Source: Smittia aterrima (taxonomy: Eukaryota > Arthropoda > Insecta > Diptera > Chironomidae). From it: 64,000 nt of DNA. Below are positions 44,498 through 57,382 of the stretch, in pieces. The stretch is taken from NCBI GenBank assembly GCA_033063855.1, contig CP093829.1, positions 7,264,243 to 7,328,242 on the forward strand, in the 5' to 3' direction. The translations under genes were made by a program, and so were the position numbers. Within the stretch, counting starts at the first letter, position 1. The number at the start of each line of letters is the position of its first letter. The notes under the pieces are model-generated. The model searched no databases and was not told the origin of the DNA. It saw only the letters and a list, made by a program, of their open reading frames with translations.

Positions 44498-47400
44498 AAT
44501 GTGCGAGTATAAAATATCAAAAAAAAATAGAAAGTTTCTCATATTTATTAATTCTAAAGTCGCTTACGATCTAAAAGAACTTTCGATTTTTCCTTCTCTC
44601 GGCAAACTTTCATTCTTTATTCATAAGTTTCATTGATTTTTTTCTATCAAATTGCTTTGCCACACATTGAATGTGTCTCGCCATGAGTGAAGTCTATTTC
44701 CTTCATTTGTTGATGCTTCAATTGCAAAAACCAAGTTCAAACCTTGTTGTGTAGAAATATATTGACGACATGCAAAGTGAATTGTGATAAATTTTTTAAA
44801 CGATGAAATTTTTCAAAAGTTTCGAAAAGAAGAAAAAAAAGTTTATTTTGCAGTTTTATTTAAGAGAGATCCCAAAAAAAAATCATTAAAAATATTTATG
44901 ACATATGAATCATTAAATTAAAGTAGCGCATTACATGATTCGTCCAGAGATTCGGCCGGTTTGATAATCCTTGAAATTTAATGGAGTAGAAGAAATTAAT
45001 TTTTCAGTGGAAAAATTCTGAGAACTTACATGATGTTCATGTGATTGTTACAAATTGATGTTGTGTATGACCGATGGATTTTAATCTGTGAAATGTCATT
45101 GTAAACAAAAGAGGAAAAATAAAAATTAAACCATAAGCTTCATTGCAATGGCGTTCGCATTCTCTTCTGCTGTGACTAATGAACTTCGACTTTGTTCCTT
45201 CGTAATTTGCTGAGATCGCAATGATTCGATTGTCAGCTTTACTTATCACTCTATTGCATGAGCAAAAGCAATAACTTCCAGGTTATCAAACTTGGTTAAC
45301 TTGTTTGGCAATAAATTCAAATGACATTTTTTTTTCTTTATCGTTGAGCTTAATTGAATCCTGTCTGGGCAAAACTAGAAGCGGAGATTGCACGTATCGC
45401 AGAAAGGAGATTAATCATCAAAGCGGCTACTTAAGGAACCCCTCGTAAAATATCAATTTAGAGCTCTTTACTAATTTTTTTCTGATGCACATCCAACCTA
45501 AATTTACCAAGCTCATTATTTTGTCTGCTAGAATTTTGTTTGCGGCTCCACGCTGACTGACTAATGGAGTTGAATATTTACCGCAATGAAGCTTCAAATT
45601 CAAAAGAATTCAAGGTTCATCGACCACGATTAAAGAACTTTTTAATAGGAGAATGTTCTCTGCTGTCTACGCGAGATAAATTCCCTCAACTCTCAACAAT
45701 TCCAGGACTAAGTGAGAAGAAGATATGAAAATAGAAATTCATGCCATCCAAAGCTTCTTCGAACAATGTGAGAAATTTTTGTTTTCACCAGAATTTTCCG
45801 CTCTTTCATTTCTCTCGTCTCTATTATTTGCTTTTTGTTCGAAAAGCAGAAAGACAATGGTGAACGGCGATGGACCAAACACACACGTCGGGTAGAATCA
45901 ATATACTTCATGTGTTCCGCTTGCTTCTAAGAAGGATTTGTCATTTAAAGACGCTCATTGTCTTCAACTTGAAAACTCTGAAGCCTAAGCGATTCCTTTC
46001 TTGAGGAGTGAGCTTCAGGCAAAATTATAAAATTCGTGACATGCGCTTTTTTCTGAGTGACAAAGCTTTCGCCAAAAATGAACCTACAAATGCCTTTATG
46101 AGTTGTGAATTGTTTGTTGTTTCTTTTTTTCGGTTCCCTCTTGAAAAGAAGTTGCCGAAGGAACATGCCGTGTACTTCGTAATAATCGCAGAATGGAAAA
46201 TTAATTGGTTTTAGTCACGAACAGAAATGTAGCTGATTAGGGTTAATGTCTAATAACAAGCTGTTCTCATCGAAAGGTTGAAGCATTTTCGATGATGAAA
46301 CGGAATTTTTCAATCAATCTTTTAACAGCTTCTCGGAATATTCGATCATGACTGACTGAACTTCCAGATTCTCAGTAATCGACAATAGATTTCTAGTTGA
46401 GTTTGTATTTCAATCACGTAAGATAAGATAAGAAGATTCTCATTATTTCAACAGGAACCAAAGTTGCAACTGAAAGCAAATTAAAGTGAAGAGAGAATTT
46501 AATAAGTTTCAATTTAAATGTAAACATTGTTCGCTAGTTGCATTTTTATGCGATCCTTCAAGCGATTTGTTTGTTGTCGTTTGCTATTAAGTTCATATTG
46601 AAATCAGTTCTGCTTCTCTTGAATGTTGATTCCTCTCTTTTCTAAAACAAACTTTCCACGTCACTTCTCGTCCGTTTTCTCTATTCACTCAAACTCAAGT
46701 GTTTTCACCAAAAAGTTTCAAACTTATTTTAGCCTCGAGGAAAAAGAGCTTTCGTTAAATGTTTCAGGTGAACGCTTTTCTGTCTCCATGAATGTTTTGT
46801 ATGTGAACAATCAGAACGATTATGTGAGCAGAGAGTTTCTATTTTTGAAAAAGAGAAAAAAAAAGTTTAACATCTGTGAGCTTGCGGCATGTTGACGGAA
46901 GATTCTTCATAACCATTCATAAATGTTTGGAAAAACTTTTGATTATCGATTTTATCACAGGAGCTACTCGGAGATAAACAATTATTCAGTTCAGTGAATC
47001 ACATTTTCAGCTCTGCTGCATCTATTGATTCAGATTTCTGCTAATGATGCACGATTACCACATTTATTTACATTTACACTTAATCATTTAGTTTATTAGA
47101 GATTGTGGGTAAACTAAACTAGATAAAGGGAAAATTTATAAATTACGTAACGAAAAAAATAAATATTTTTCCTGTCATCAAAGATTGAAAAGTTGTGAAC
47201 TCTTCCAGTCTCTGACTACACGCAATTCATGAATCCTTTAGAAACTCATCGATTTTCTTCTTTTCTAATCACCGAAATGTCAAATTACGTCAGCAAAGAA
47301 TACTTTTTGATTAATGACCTATAATAAAATTAACGATTATTGCAAAATCCATGAAAAGGATGAAAATCACTCAACAACTTCGGTAGGTCAATGTTTATTT

Positions 47401-50400
47401 GTTTAGGTCTCTTTCCGTCATCGTAAAAGATTGAATGTTAAATTGTTAATAATCAATTTTAGCAGCGCATTTAATAATGTCGAGAAGTCTCTTCATGTGG
47501 AACACAAAATATAGATCTCAATGAAATAAGACGATTTCCCGTCTTTATCTGATAAATTAATGATCTCTCTTCGAGAGAATCGCAGAGGCAATGACAATAT
47601 ATTTAAGAGAAAAGTGTAATTAATTCAAGCACTTAGTCAAGTCACTCGTGTGCTTAAGTGCTTGTAAAGTCTTTTCCTCGCATAAATTAAAGAGAAAACT
47701 TTCCTTCGACTTGTCTCTCGATCGAGGAGAGAAAGACAGAATGGCCCAACAATTGAGTGTCAAGAACACGAGTGTCAATTTTGAAGATAAAAAAAATGTG
47801 CGTCGCCTACAATGGAGATGTTTTGTGAAAAGCTACCAGAACAATATTCATTTCATGATTTCACAAAAGGAAAAACAAGATGAAAACATATTTTTGGGAC
47901 AATAATTTACATCGATTTTCTGTTATTCTTTCATGTTTTACATCGACGGTTCATGTTCGGGGCTGCTGAGCAATAAATTGCTGGATTGGAACAATATTTA
48001 TGAACGATTGTGCTCGAACGTGAGTCTGAAGGAAAATGAACTTTGAAAAATATTCATCAAGACGCTAATCGAGTTCGCAAACAGCATGGCAGGTTCTTTT
48101 TATTTCTACAGAGACAATTTCGGTGGAATCGCCGTTGCGCTATCTGAAAGTCACATTTCTACCCGCGGCGATTCCGTTTATAAAAGAAAAATAATTTCTT
48201 TTCTTTCTTGTGTAATCACGGAGTTGAGTTGACAAGAAATAGGACAATGCGTTGCTAATAGTAATCCTAGAGATAATATCAGTTAATTTCAGCCTCACTC
48301 TCCCTCGTTACGGTGTAAATCCCTTTCAACTTACTAAGAATCTGAGAGTGTAATCCTTAATGCTTTTCATCGACTCAGACTGAAGAGCTTCGTTTTGTGC
48401 TTTGCACAATCAAAGACTCACTTCCTTTATAATCTCAGGAAATATTTAAGTTCCTTCACCTGTTTCCTCGACAAAACTCAATAACTATCGAAGAACAGTT
48501 TCTTGTTTTCAAAAGCTTTTATGACAATCTTAGAATCTTGTGAATCTTGTGAAAGTGGAGAGATAACATCGCGATGTCGTCTTCAACAGTCGATGTTGCA
48601 AAAGCATTTAATGACATTTAGTGAAGCGTTTACCGCTTACAAATGTTGAAATAATTGAAATCGATTTAACTTTTTGCATAAAAGCTTTTATCCTGTTAAT
48701 ATTAATTAAACACTCTTGACAATATGTGAGATGTAAACTGCATGAAAGCTCGGACCTGAATTCCGATGAAACCAGTGTTATTCCAATTAGCATCGTGAAG
48801 TTTTGTCGAGTTAGGCTTTCTGCCTCAATAAACATTTTAATTTGATTTCGCTATGGAAACGAGATTTTCATTGCAAGCACATGACTTTTTTGATAAAGGT
48901 ATTTGATAGTAAATATGTTGTTGTCAGTGACAACTTGGCGTGTAACCTCTTGAATGTCACATTCTCATGTCGAAGCAAAATATTTTGCTACGTGGACAAC
49001 TTATTTATGATTTAGAGAAAATTCCTTTTCGTTCTGAGAATCTGTGATCATTGAAAAATCAGTTTGATGGGAACTAAACTTCACAACTTGTTCACGAAAA
49101 GATCAAGTTTCTTCTTCTTTCAAGATGATGGAAGAGAAAAGTTTTAACCACTCGAAGCGCTTCACTTAAAATGAATAATTGAGGAAGAATTTCGTTCGCT
49201 CTTCTTCTCAAAAAACACAGCAATTTAAGTCTTTTCGAATTGTAATCGGAAGTTAAAGTGCACGTTGCCATGATTTCAAAGAAGACTTAAGAAGTCTTGA
49301 AAGCAACATCATCATTACTGCAATCATTGCATTGTCAAGTGTGTTCTTGAATCGTCTCGTGAACTCAAAAATCTTAATGTTTCATGTGAAATGTTTAACC
49401 TCGCACGAATGGCAAAGAACATAACAAAGAACCTCGTTGTTTACCATGATAGAAACCAAACAAAGCTTTCGTCTTCTTCTATGGAAGGAGAGCTTAGTCT
49501 AACCATCGTATAGAATCTTTCGAAGCCGAACAAATTCATTCATTCGCAACAGAAAACATTTTTCTTCAGGACTCCTCGTGTTGAGAACGAACAACAAAGT
49601 TCAGCGACCGGGAATCGATTTTTTTCCTGGAGCGTATGGTTTACAAAAAATTGAAATACTTCTCTTCCTGTTCAAGGTGAAGTAGCAAAAAATATTCATA
49701 TCGTTCCACTCATCTCGTTGATTTGAGTGGAGGAAATGAAAAATCATTCAAATTAATATTCTTGTTCGAAGACATCGAAACGAAATCTAATGCGAAACGA
49801 ATCTTTTTCTGAATTGATGATCTTTCCCGGAAAAGTCGTTCTCCCATCGTCTCTTCCATAAACAATGCTCCATGAATTATCAATTAAGCGAATGATTTTG
49901 TTTGAAAGAGACAGACAGACATTTCTATTGATCGCGTGCAGGTTGATTTATGAGATATCTCGATAACAATAACTCACATTAAACAGCTTTACCGAAATGA
50001 AAAAGCTTCAGGGGCAAAAAAAAAAGAGAAATTTTAATTTACAATTTTGTAATTTTATGGAACAAGGGAAAAGATATTTCCAGAAATATTGTAATGCCGC
50101 AGTGTCAAATGTTATTCGCATATGATGCAGAAAACGAGGGTGAAATGAAAAATGAAACTGGGAAAAGAAAGTTTTTCGGGGATTTCTTTTCATGACAGTA
50201 GCTCCAAGTCTAATGATATTTTATGATAGAGTGAGAAAGAAGAGGAATCGCAATATCATGCGAGTTGCAAACTTTGTACTTAAGAAGACAGCAGAAATTT
50301 TACGCCACTTGAAAATGTCAGATAAAATATAATGAAAAGCATTCCGGAGCGGAGCTTTTAGAGTTTCTCTTGAGCAAAGATGAATATATTCATATTTAAT

Positions 50401-52200
50401 GATGTTTTATGCAACACGCGTCATTAACTCCTTAATTCCCAGTCAACCTCATCTTCTCGTATATCATTAGAGCAAAAGCATGGAAGAAGCTTAAATCGTA
50501 TCGAAGATTCAAGATTCATTAAAAGTTTAATCGAATTTCTGAAACAAATTTCTCATTTTTTGTTGAAAAATATTTATTCAAATCAATTTGTTTTGCAAAC
50601 ATTGTCTGATTCAAAATTGGCACCGAAATGTCTGTAAATTGACATTTTTATTTGGTTCACTGACCTCAACTTGTTGAAAACTTTAATTTCCTTGAGCAGA
50701 CAATAAAGAATTCGAGACGAGAATTCTGTCGTTGAAAATAGTTTGTCTTATTAATCTGTGAGTCTAACAAAATTTGTCTCTGCTCTTTGCTCTTTCTCGT
50801 TTGTTGTGAGATTAATCCTTTCGAGAAAACATTTTCTTTGAAACAAAATTCAATTTAGAATTCGATTAAATTGGTCTCCCCAAAAAGCCAAAAACACAAA
50901 AGCAAAATTCTCTCTCTGATGAACTGAAGATGTTACGTCTTAAATCGTCGACGGAGGAATAATTTTTAGGCAAAAGCAATTCATTGTGGATCCCTCACAC
51001 AAATGAGAAAATGTTATCCGGAGGCATCAAGACTTGTGAGATAAATTTTAAGAGCAAGACGCAATTTATTTATCACATTTCTTGTCTTTCACAAACAATT
51101 TCGCACGTAGAATAATAAAATTTACATTTTATAAATAAAATAAGGAATCGCATACATTAAACGAGACCAGACGTGAAGATAAAAGCAAACAAGGACCGAA
51201 AAAGCGTTGCAAGTGATGTGTTTATAACAATTTATCTCACAACGCGGTAAAATCGATTTCAAACCTCAATCCAATTCCTTTACCACGTCCGCCCCGGTTG
51301 CTCTAATTAACTTGTTAAAGAATTGCCCTTTAGCTTTCAATGAAATGTTGAAAAGTGTGTAAGCAAAATCCAATTAACTCTCAAAAAGCTTGTGCCTTGT
51401 GACATTTTCCAATTTCCGCTGAGAGATGACTCAATTAAATGTTTGTTTGTAAAGCCGTAAACTGAAATTACTGAAATATTCGCCTCCCCAACTCTTCAAT
51501 GTTTTTCCGTGAAAAAGTAGAGCCTAATGCGTCAGTTGAAGCCTTTTGCTGCCGAGCTGAGCCATGGTTTGATGAGAAAGCTTTTTAATCTGCTCCTCAC
51601 ATAATTAATCTTATTATTATGTTTTTTGACATGAGCTACAATTCAATCTACAACACGGCTTGACGTAAAATCTCTCTAAAAACATGTTGACAATCAACAT
51701 TCACTTTTCGTTATTAAATTCATGTTCAAGGAGCTCATCGCAATTGTTTCCATTTAGTTCAATGTGGAGAGCGCCGCAAACATGAAAAATGTTAAACAAA
51801 TTTGGAAATTTTCTGAGCTTTTAAAAGTTTTCCTTTAGAGAATCTTCTTAACTTTGTTGTTGGGCCTTCTCATCTTTTGAATTGGACTCGACCTTAATAT
51901 TCCGAAAGGGAATGAATGATTTTAAAAGGAAACCAATTCCGTGTTCAGTGATCGTCATTTTAAATAAAGATTTTGCGTTGTTTCTCTCTCATGGGCAAAC
52001 TGATTTTCCACGAAAGAATTTGTTATTCTCAACGGAGTTCGATTCATATTTATTTGAAAACAAAGTATTTCGTGATCAACGTGCGCTTCAGCTGCTGCTG
52101 AGGCAACCAAACATAAATAAATTGCGATGTGCTTATCGAAGAGTGAAGAGAAGGATCCAAAGATATTGACGAAAGAGAGTGAATCACTTCACTCAGTTGA
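44498..52200. other. 7.7 kb stretch without recognisable genes
   Basis: Both strands were read. Only short frames (up to 95 codons, e.g. 46623-46895, 47648-47905, 51882-52169) are seen, none with a signal peptide plus Cys pattern, domain or splice logic. It may hold regulatory DNA or non-coding RNA of the flanking genes. Confidence 0.5.
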
Positions 52201-52251
52201 TGTAAGTTCTATAATTAGTGAAACTTCCGCTACAACAGTGATCGGAACAAA

Positions 52252-52259
52252 TATCGATA
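52252..52259 (+). promoter_or_regulatory. TATCGATA (DRE-like) site upstream of LRR gene
   Basis: A perfect DRE palindrome 135-142 nt before the ATG at 52394, followed by a second half site (TTATCGG). Position and motif fit a DREF/GATA-type promoter element. Confidence 0.35.
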
Positions 52260-52393
52260 ACTTATCGGTTGTGTTGTGTTCACTTCACTTCGTCAATTAG
52301 GCCAAGCAACGTCTTAATTGTTTTCTGTCAGCCCTTGAGAGCAGTTTGATTTGAAAACTTGTGGGAAAGATCAACATGGGGTTAGTTCATTAG

Positions 52394-53353
52394 ATGGAAA
52401 TCAAATTAAGAAAACTGACAAAGTTTGGAATTGTTTTTAGAAATTTACTCTTAGTCATCGTCTTATCGACGATGCTTTCGATGAAAATAATTGTTGCGGA
52501 GGAAGCTCAATGTTCTGTAGAAGACTACGAAGGCGATTGGATATTTCCGGAGTGTCAAGAGGAAGACTCTTGCATCGTAAGTAGCGTCGTCGTCAGGAAA
52601 GATTCAATGTTCGCTATCGACAGAGCTGCTCATGACTTTAAATGTTTAATATTTGTGAAGTCGTCTGTGTTCGAGATTCCAAATAGCATTTTCATTCACA
52701 TGAAAAGCAACATCAGCCATCTGTATGCAAATCACGTGGATCTAAGTGAGCTCAGGAGGATTTCATTTGCTTTCGGACGAAAGCTTCAGAGCGTCAACCT
52801 TTCGGGGAATAAAATCAAAGGAATAAGGGAAACTGTTTTCTACGACGCTCCAAATTTAGAAAACTTGGATCTTTCGGACAATCAGATTAGTGAATTCTCA
52901 TCAAACGCCTTCGATAAACTGAGCAGTTTGAGGATATTGGATTTGAGCAAAAACCAAATAACATCGATTCCGTTTCAATTGTTTGAACCCTTGAACAATC
53001 TCGTCTATCTCAATCTACGATCCAACCGTTTTCAAATAAAATTCGGAATTTTCCCCGAATTTGTCAAGACAATTGATCTCAGCTACAATAACGTCGACAT
53101 TCACCACAAGTTTAAGATTTTCTCGCTGCTAAACAATTTAGAAACTTTGTTGCTGCATGGTAATCGGATCGAAAGCATCCATTTCAGTATTTTTGAATCC
53201 AATTTACGCTTTCTCGGATTGTCAGACAATCCCTTCACGTGCACGAACTTGGCCGACATTCTGCTGAAGATGAGAGAGCGACACGTGTTTTCAGCGCCTG
53301 AGAGCCTCGTTAAGAACTCTTCAAACATACAAGGAATCAAGTGCATAGAATGA
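52394..53353 (+). CDS. Secreted leucine-rich-repeat protein
   Basis: An intronless frame of 319 codons, ATG 52394 to TGA 53351-53353. The N-terminus has a basic stretch and then a hydrophobic segment (NLLLVIVLSTMLSM, about residues 18-31) ending near A-E-E-A, a long signal peptide. A Cys group follows (about 40-61: C...C...C), like an LRR N-terminal cap. From about residue 130 come six to seven typical LRRs of about 24 residues with LxxLxLSxNxI cores (LENLDLSDNQI, LRILDLSKNQI, LVYLNLRSNRF, LETLLLHGNRI). The end has NPFTCTNLADI and a final IKC, a reduced LRR C-cap. No membrane span or GPI signal follows, so it is predicted secreted, probably acting through protein binding. Insects have many such proteins; the ligand is unknown. 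Confidence 0.85.
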   Translation: MEIKLRKLTKFGIVFRNLLLVIVLSTMLSMKIIVAEEAQCSVEDYEGDWIFPECQEEDSCIVSSVVVRKDSMFAIDRAAHDFKCLIFVKSSVFEIPNSIFIHMKSNISHLYANHVDLSELRRISFAFGRKLQSVNLSGNKIKGIRETVFYDAPNLENLDLSDNQISEFSSNAFDKLSSLRILDLSKNQITSIPFQLFEPLNNLVYLNLRSNRFQIKFGIFPEFVKTIDLSYNNVDIHHKFKIFSLLNNLETLLLHGNRIESIHFSIFESNLRFLGLSDNPFTCTNLADILLKMRERHVFSAPESLVKNSSNIQGIKCIE

Positions 53354-53380
53354 TTTGCGTCAAAACATGAATTGTTGGGA

Positions 53381-53386
53381 AATAAA
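53381..53386 (+). terminator. AATAAA poly(A) signal of the LRR gene
   Basis: AATAAA only 28 nt after the stop codon, giving a very short 3' UTR. Confidence 0.6.
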
Positions 53387-56010
53387 TCAAGAAATGATGA
53401 AGATTAGCAGTTGTTCACTCCCTTTCAGTTTTCTCAATTGAAGCTTAAGTAGGAATCCCTCTGTAGGAGTCTTGTTATCTCGAGAAAAGCTTTCGCTGAC
53501 GTCTTTGACAAATCAGATTGGGTGATGATTAACGAACTCAAATCCCACTCCAATTATTCTGTTGCTATAGACTTTTCAATTTATCGGAAAATCGTTTTCG
53601 GTTCGATTTTTTTTCGCTTTCTCCCTTGATATCTTCTTACTGACATGTAACCGTAAAAAATGAGGATGATTGGAAGAGCTGAAGGGAAAATCCCATCGGA
53701 AAATTTGGACGCATTTCTTTTGATCCTTATTATATATCTTGGATCAGCAGATGTTTTCATCGAAAATCAAAGATGAGATGAGCTCTTCGAAAAGATGGAA
53801 ACCGCATTTTGTTGTTCAGCGATCAGCGGTTATCCCTTGACGATTCACAAGTTCTTGATTTACTTGCAAATCCTATGATTAAAGAGGAAGAGAGAAATGA
53901 TTTACTGGGCAAGGCTTCAAGCATTTAATTGAAATTGCTTTCAGGAGGTTTAACGTGTTGACGTCTGACGAAAGGATTTTTTTAATTTAAAAAATGTTTT
54001 GATGGGGAACAGCAATCAACAACAGACGTTTGTAAAAAAGGAGAATTTCACTATGTTGATGGGAAAAGTTGTGAGGACGCAAGGTTTGCTTGGTTTACCA
54101 TTAACCACAAGAGAGCTCAGGAGCAATAAGCACCTCAGTTATTTTGGAATCAACTGTTACGAAGCTTTGTTCTGTCTTGCACAGAATCCATTCATATAAA
54201 GTCTACAAAGCGTCACATTCACCAGGAATTCTCATATTTCCCAAACTCGTTGCTTGTTAATTTCTAAATTCCTATGTTGCTCGTGTACAAATTTAATGAG
54301 AAATCTTGTCGACAGTAACCAAAAATAAAAAGTTGAGCCACACAAAAAAAAATTCTTTTTTGGTTTATTTTCAAAGCTTTTTCTGTTTGATGAGAGTTCA
54401 TGAATTCTCAGATTTTCTCTCAAAGGAAAGTACTGAAACCCAGTTCTAGTTAAAGACTAATCGAGACTTTCTCTTAAATAGAAAATTCAATTTAATTTAT
54501 GATTCTACTGAAAACTATTTTCAATCAAGAAAAAGAAAACTATCAAAACATTTAAGTTTAAGAGTCTTGAAAGTTTCTCGTTTACTTTATTCAAACTTCA
54601 TAAGAAACTCGAAGCTTTCAATAAAACTGAAGCTTTTCATGTTTTCATAAAGTGATTAACTTAGTAAATCACAATAACTGTTAGCAATTCAGAGAAACGT
54701 TCTCGCTGAGATTTCCTGACAACTCCCAACAGCAGCAGCAATGCAGTTAGGATTTACATGAGCAACCTCAGACTACACTTTTTAGTGTTAGCATAAAAAT
54801 CAAATGTTGTCGTCAAGTGGCATCGTAAGTTGAGAGCCGTAACATAAAATTCCTTCGACAGACGAACATTTCATACAAAGAACCTTCATTTTGTACGTGA
54901 ACGCTTAACCGGAAATTGCTTTTCGAACCATAAAATTCAAAACGTGCCTTTTAAATTTAACACGGAAACCGCCGCCCAAAACATAATTTGAGGAAACGAA
55001 TCTTTCACAGATAACTCCGATCTCAGTAATAACTTAAAACGCATTAGATCTCTCCGCCATTTTGAAAGAAAGTTCTTTACAAGAAATTCTTCTTGAATTG
55101 TTTTAATTACTTGTTAAGACTTCAACTGCTGTAAAACGAATAAATTTAAATGAGACAATTTATAAAAATCTGCTTTACTTCTTCTTTGTTCAGTTACGGA
55201 AATCTTTCTTCCCGACGACAACTTATCGTCTTAAATGTTCTTGAATGACTTCGAGGGTAACGCAGCTTAACAAGGCGCTCTGTGTACATTCTTAATAACA
55301 TAAGACAATTCATTGCTTGTGCCTGATATAAAAAGCTTTCCCTTCCGATGGAAAGTTTGCTTGGAAATTCATAGAAACTTGTCTGATTGGCTTGGAAATG
55401 TTTATAAAACTTCTTGGAAAGTTAGCTATCGAACATGTGCTTGTGCTCATCCAAAATTTTTCTTTACTTGGAACCAATAAAACTTATGTTTGTAAACATT
55501 TTGACTTTTCCTTGAAACCTCGTTTCAATATTTCGTAACCAAAAACCTTTTTCAGACACTTGAAAGACTTCAAGTGCAGGATGTTGGATAAGACCTCTCA
55601 TCTAAACGTAACAGATCTTATTTCCAAGGAAACATCTTCTCGCAATATTAGAAATTATGCCAATTAGTGATTTTTAATTTAAAATCTCCATAGCAACTTC
55701 AAACCAAGTTAATTAACGAAAAGTAACCTTTGCTTTGTTGTTTTCTTTCTTTGGCTTTTCTCTCCTACGCAAATATTTTTTTTTATTCTGAAATAAAATA
55801 TCCTTGAGACAACTGAAAGTTCATCGGCTTTGTTCTCTCTCTCTCTCACTTGCTTTGCCAAGACACATGTCGAGAAATATTTATTTTGCTCATGTCAGAT
55901 TTTCAACTGAAAAGCCGATAAAACATTTTGATTTGTTGGTGATAATGAGGAAACTTGAAACCCGAAGAATAATTCAATTTACACTGAGCCAATTATCTCG
56001 AGTAATCAAA
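53387..56010. other. Intergenic, LRR gene to retinophilin
   Basis: 2.6 kb between convergent 3' ends. It holds the 3' UTR of the minus-strand MORN gene at the right; short frames such as 53999-54199 have no support. Confidence 0.55.
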
Positions 56011-56666
56011 TTAATTTGGCTGTTCGCATTGAACTCGAGCCATGAGAGCGATTTTCTGGGCCCGTTGAACGATGTCGGGGCAAGCTTTCTTCCGGATGAG
56101 TTTGCAGTCTTGGAAGAATCCTTCGTTTCGAGGGAATCCATTAGTCAGATCGTTGTAGGTCACTAGCCCCAAGCCCCAGATTCGCCCACCACGAAATTCT
56201 CCTTCAAATCTCATCCCATCCGAGCGAAAGAAAATTCCGCTGCCATGAAACCATCCCTGCATGAACTCGCCTTCGTATCTGCAAACGAAACAATTGAATG
56301 AATCCAAATTGTTACCTCGCGTTTTTATTTTACTTTGATCCATCTGGGAAGTTCATGATTCCTAATCCTCCGCAAACACCATTGACAAATGATCCGTCTA
56401 AAATATGAGACGCACTCGAGTGATAAGTGTTTTAGATCTGACAGGAGATTCCATTCGCTTCACTCACCATAGCGAGTCCCATCTGGCAAAAGTAAATGCC
56501 CGAGTCCATGTTTCTGTCCCTTTTGATTCCAATCACCAATATAGCGTGTCCCATCATCGTATCGATACCCTCCTGTCTTCGCAACACCCGTTTGCACTGT
56601 AAACAAAGAAAAGATTTATCACTTGACACCACCAACGGCAAACATTCGATCACGCATACCTTGCAT
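56011..56666 (-). CDS. rtp: Retinophilin / MORN4 homologue
   Basis: Four coding exons: 56666-56660 (ATGCAAG only), 56596-56468, 56397-56334 and 56278-56011. Phases 1, 1, 2 match, giving 155 residues. It has MORN repeats (YDDGTRYIGDW, LPDGTRYDGSF, FPDGSKYEGEF, RSDGMRFEGEF), each with the Y/F-x-G-x-F/W core, and the family-specific tail GFPRNEGFFQDCKL...IVQRAQ. The size matches vertebrate MORN4 and is shorter than fly retinophilin. The family binds the tail of class III myosin (NINAC/MYO3) and acts in photoreceptor rhabdomeres or actin protrusions. The first coding exon carries only two full codons, so the start is inferred: it is the in-phase ATG just before a GTATGC donor. Confidence 0.85.
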
Positions 56667-57205
56667 CTTTCTCTTCTTCTCAAAGCGAACACTTCAGCTG
56701 GAAAATATTTAAATTTATGGAAAACTGTGTTTCACTATACGACGAATTGAATTGAAACTTGTTTGGCTTCTCTGGATAATTAAATTATGCTCTTGCCGCT
56801 GTGGAGAGCTTTCATTTTCACTTTGTCAGCTTAACTTCTTTTCCATGAGTTCAGGGTTTGTTTGTTGTTGAACGAATGACGTTCCGAGCACAAATAATTC
56901 CGAGCATCAAAAAGCAAAGGAGAGCTCGAGTGGCTTGAGCAACTTAATTCAATTAAGTTACAACATACATTGCTCATTGCTTAAGTGTTAATAAACTTCT
57001 ATTCAGTGGCATGGAAAACTTTGTTGTAACATCGAATCGGAAAACACAAACATTTACAAGTTCGTCGAGCAGAGAGAAAAGAAGTGGAAGTGAGAAAGTC
57101 ATCATCTCATGCAATAAATGTTTCGTAACTGGTTTTCTTTTTCTTCCGCTCATCGCCGAGTGCTTTGTGGGTTTAGCTGAGATGAAAGTGAAAACTTGTA
57201 ATTTT
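56667..57205. other. Upstream region of rtp
   Basis: About 540 nt with the rtp promoter and leader. The plus-strand frame 57011-57238 crosses into the duplicated F-box flank and is not supported as a gene. Confidence 0.5.
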
Positions 57206-57318
57206 TATTATTCACCGATTTCCGATAAAGTAAATTGAAGTTAGAAAAGAACTTCCTTCATCACCAAATCATCAACCAGACCTAATATTTAATTCAAATA
57301 ATAGAAAAATAATCGTTT

Positions 57319-57324
57319 TTTATT
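57319..57324 (-). terminator. Poly(A) signal of F-box copy 1
   Basis: TTTATT on the plus strand (AATAAA on the minus), about 60 nt past the stop. It is conserved in copy 2. Confidence 0.5.
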
Positions 57325-57382
57325 ACAAAAAAAAATCTAATTTTATTAAAGATTTACAAGCGTTCTTCAAAGTTTTTTTTAT

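Noticed and set aside
51882..52169. 95-codon plus-strand frame before the LRR gene
   Set aside because: No signal peptide, family or splice partner; overlaps the likely promoter region.
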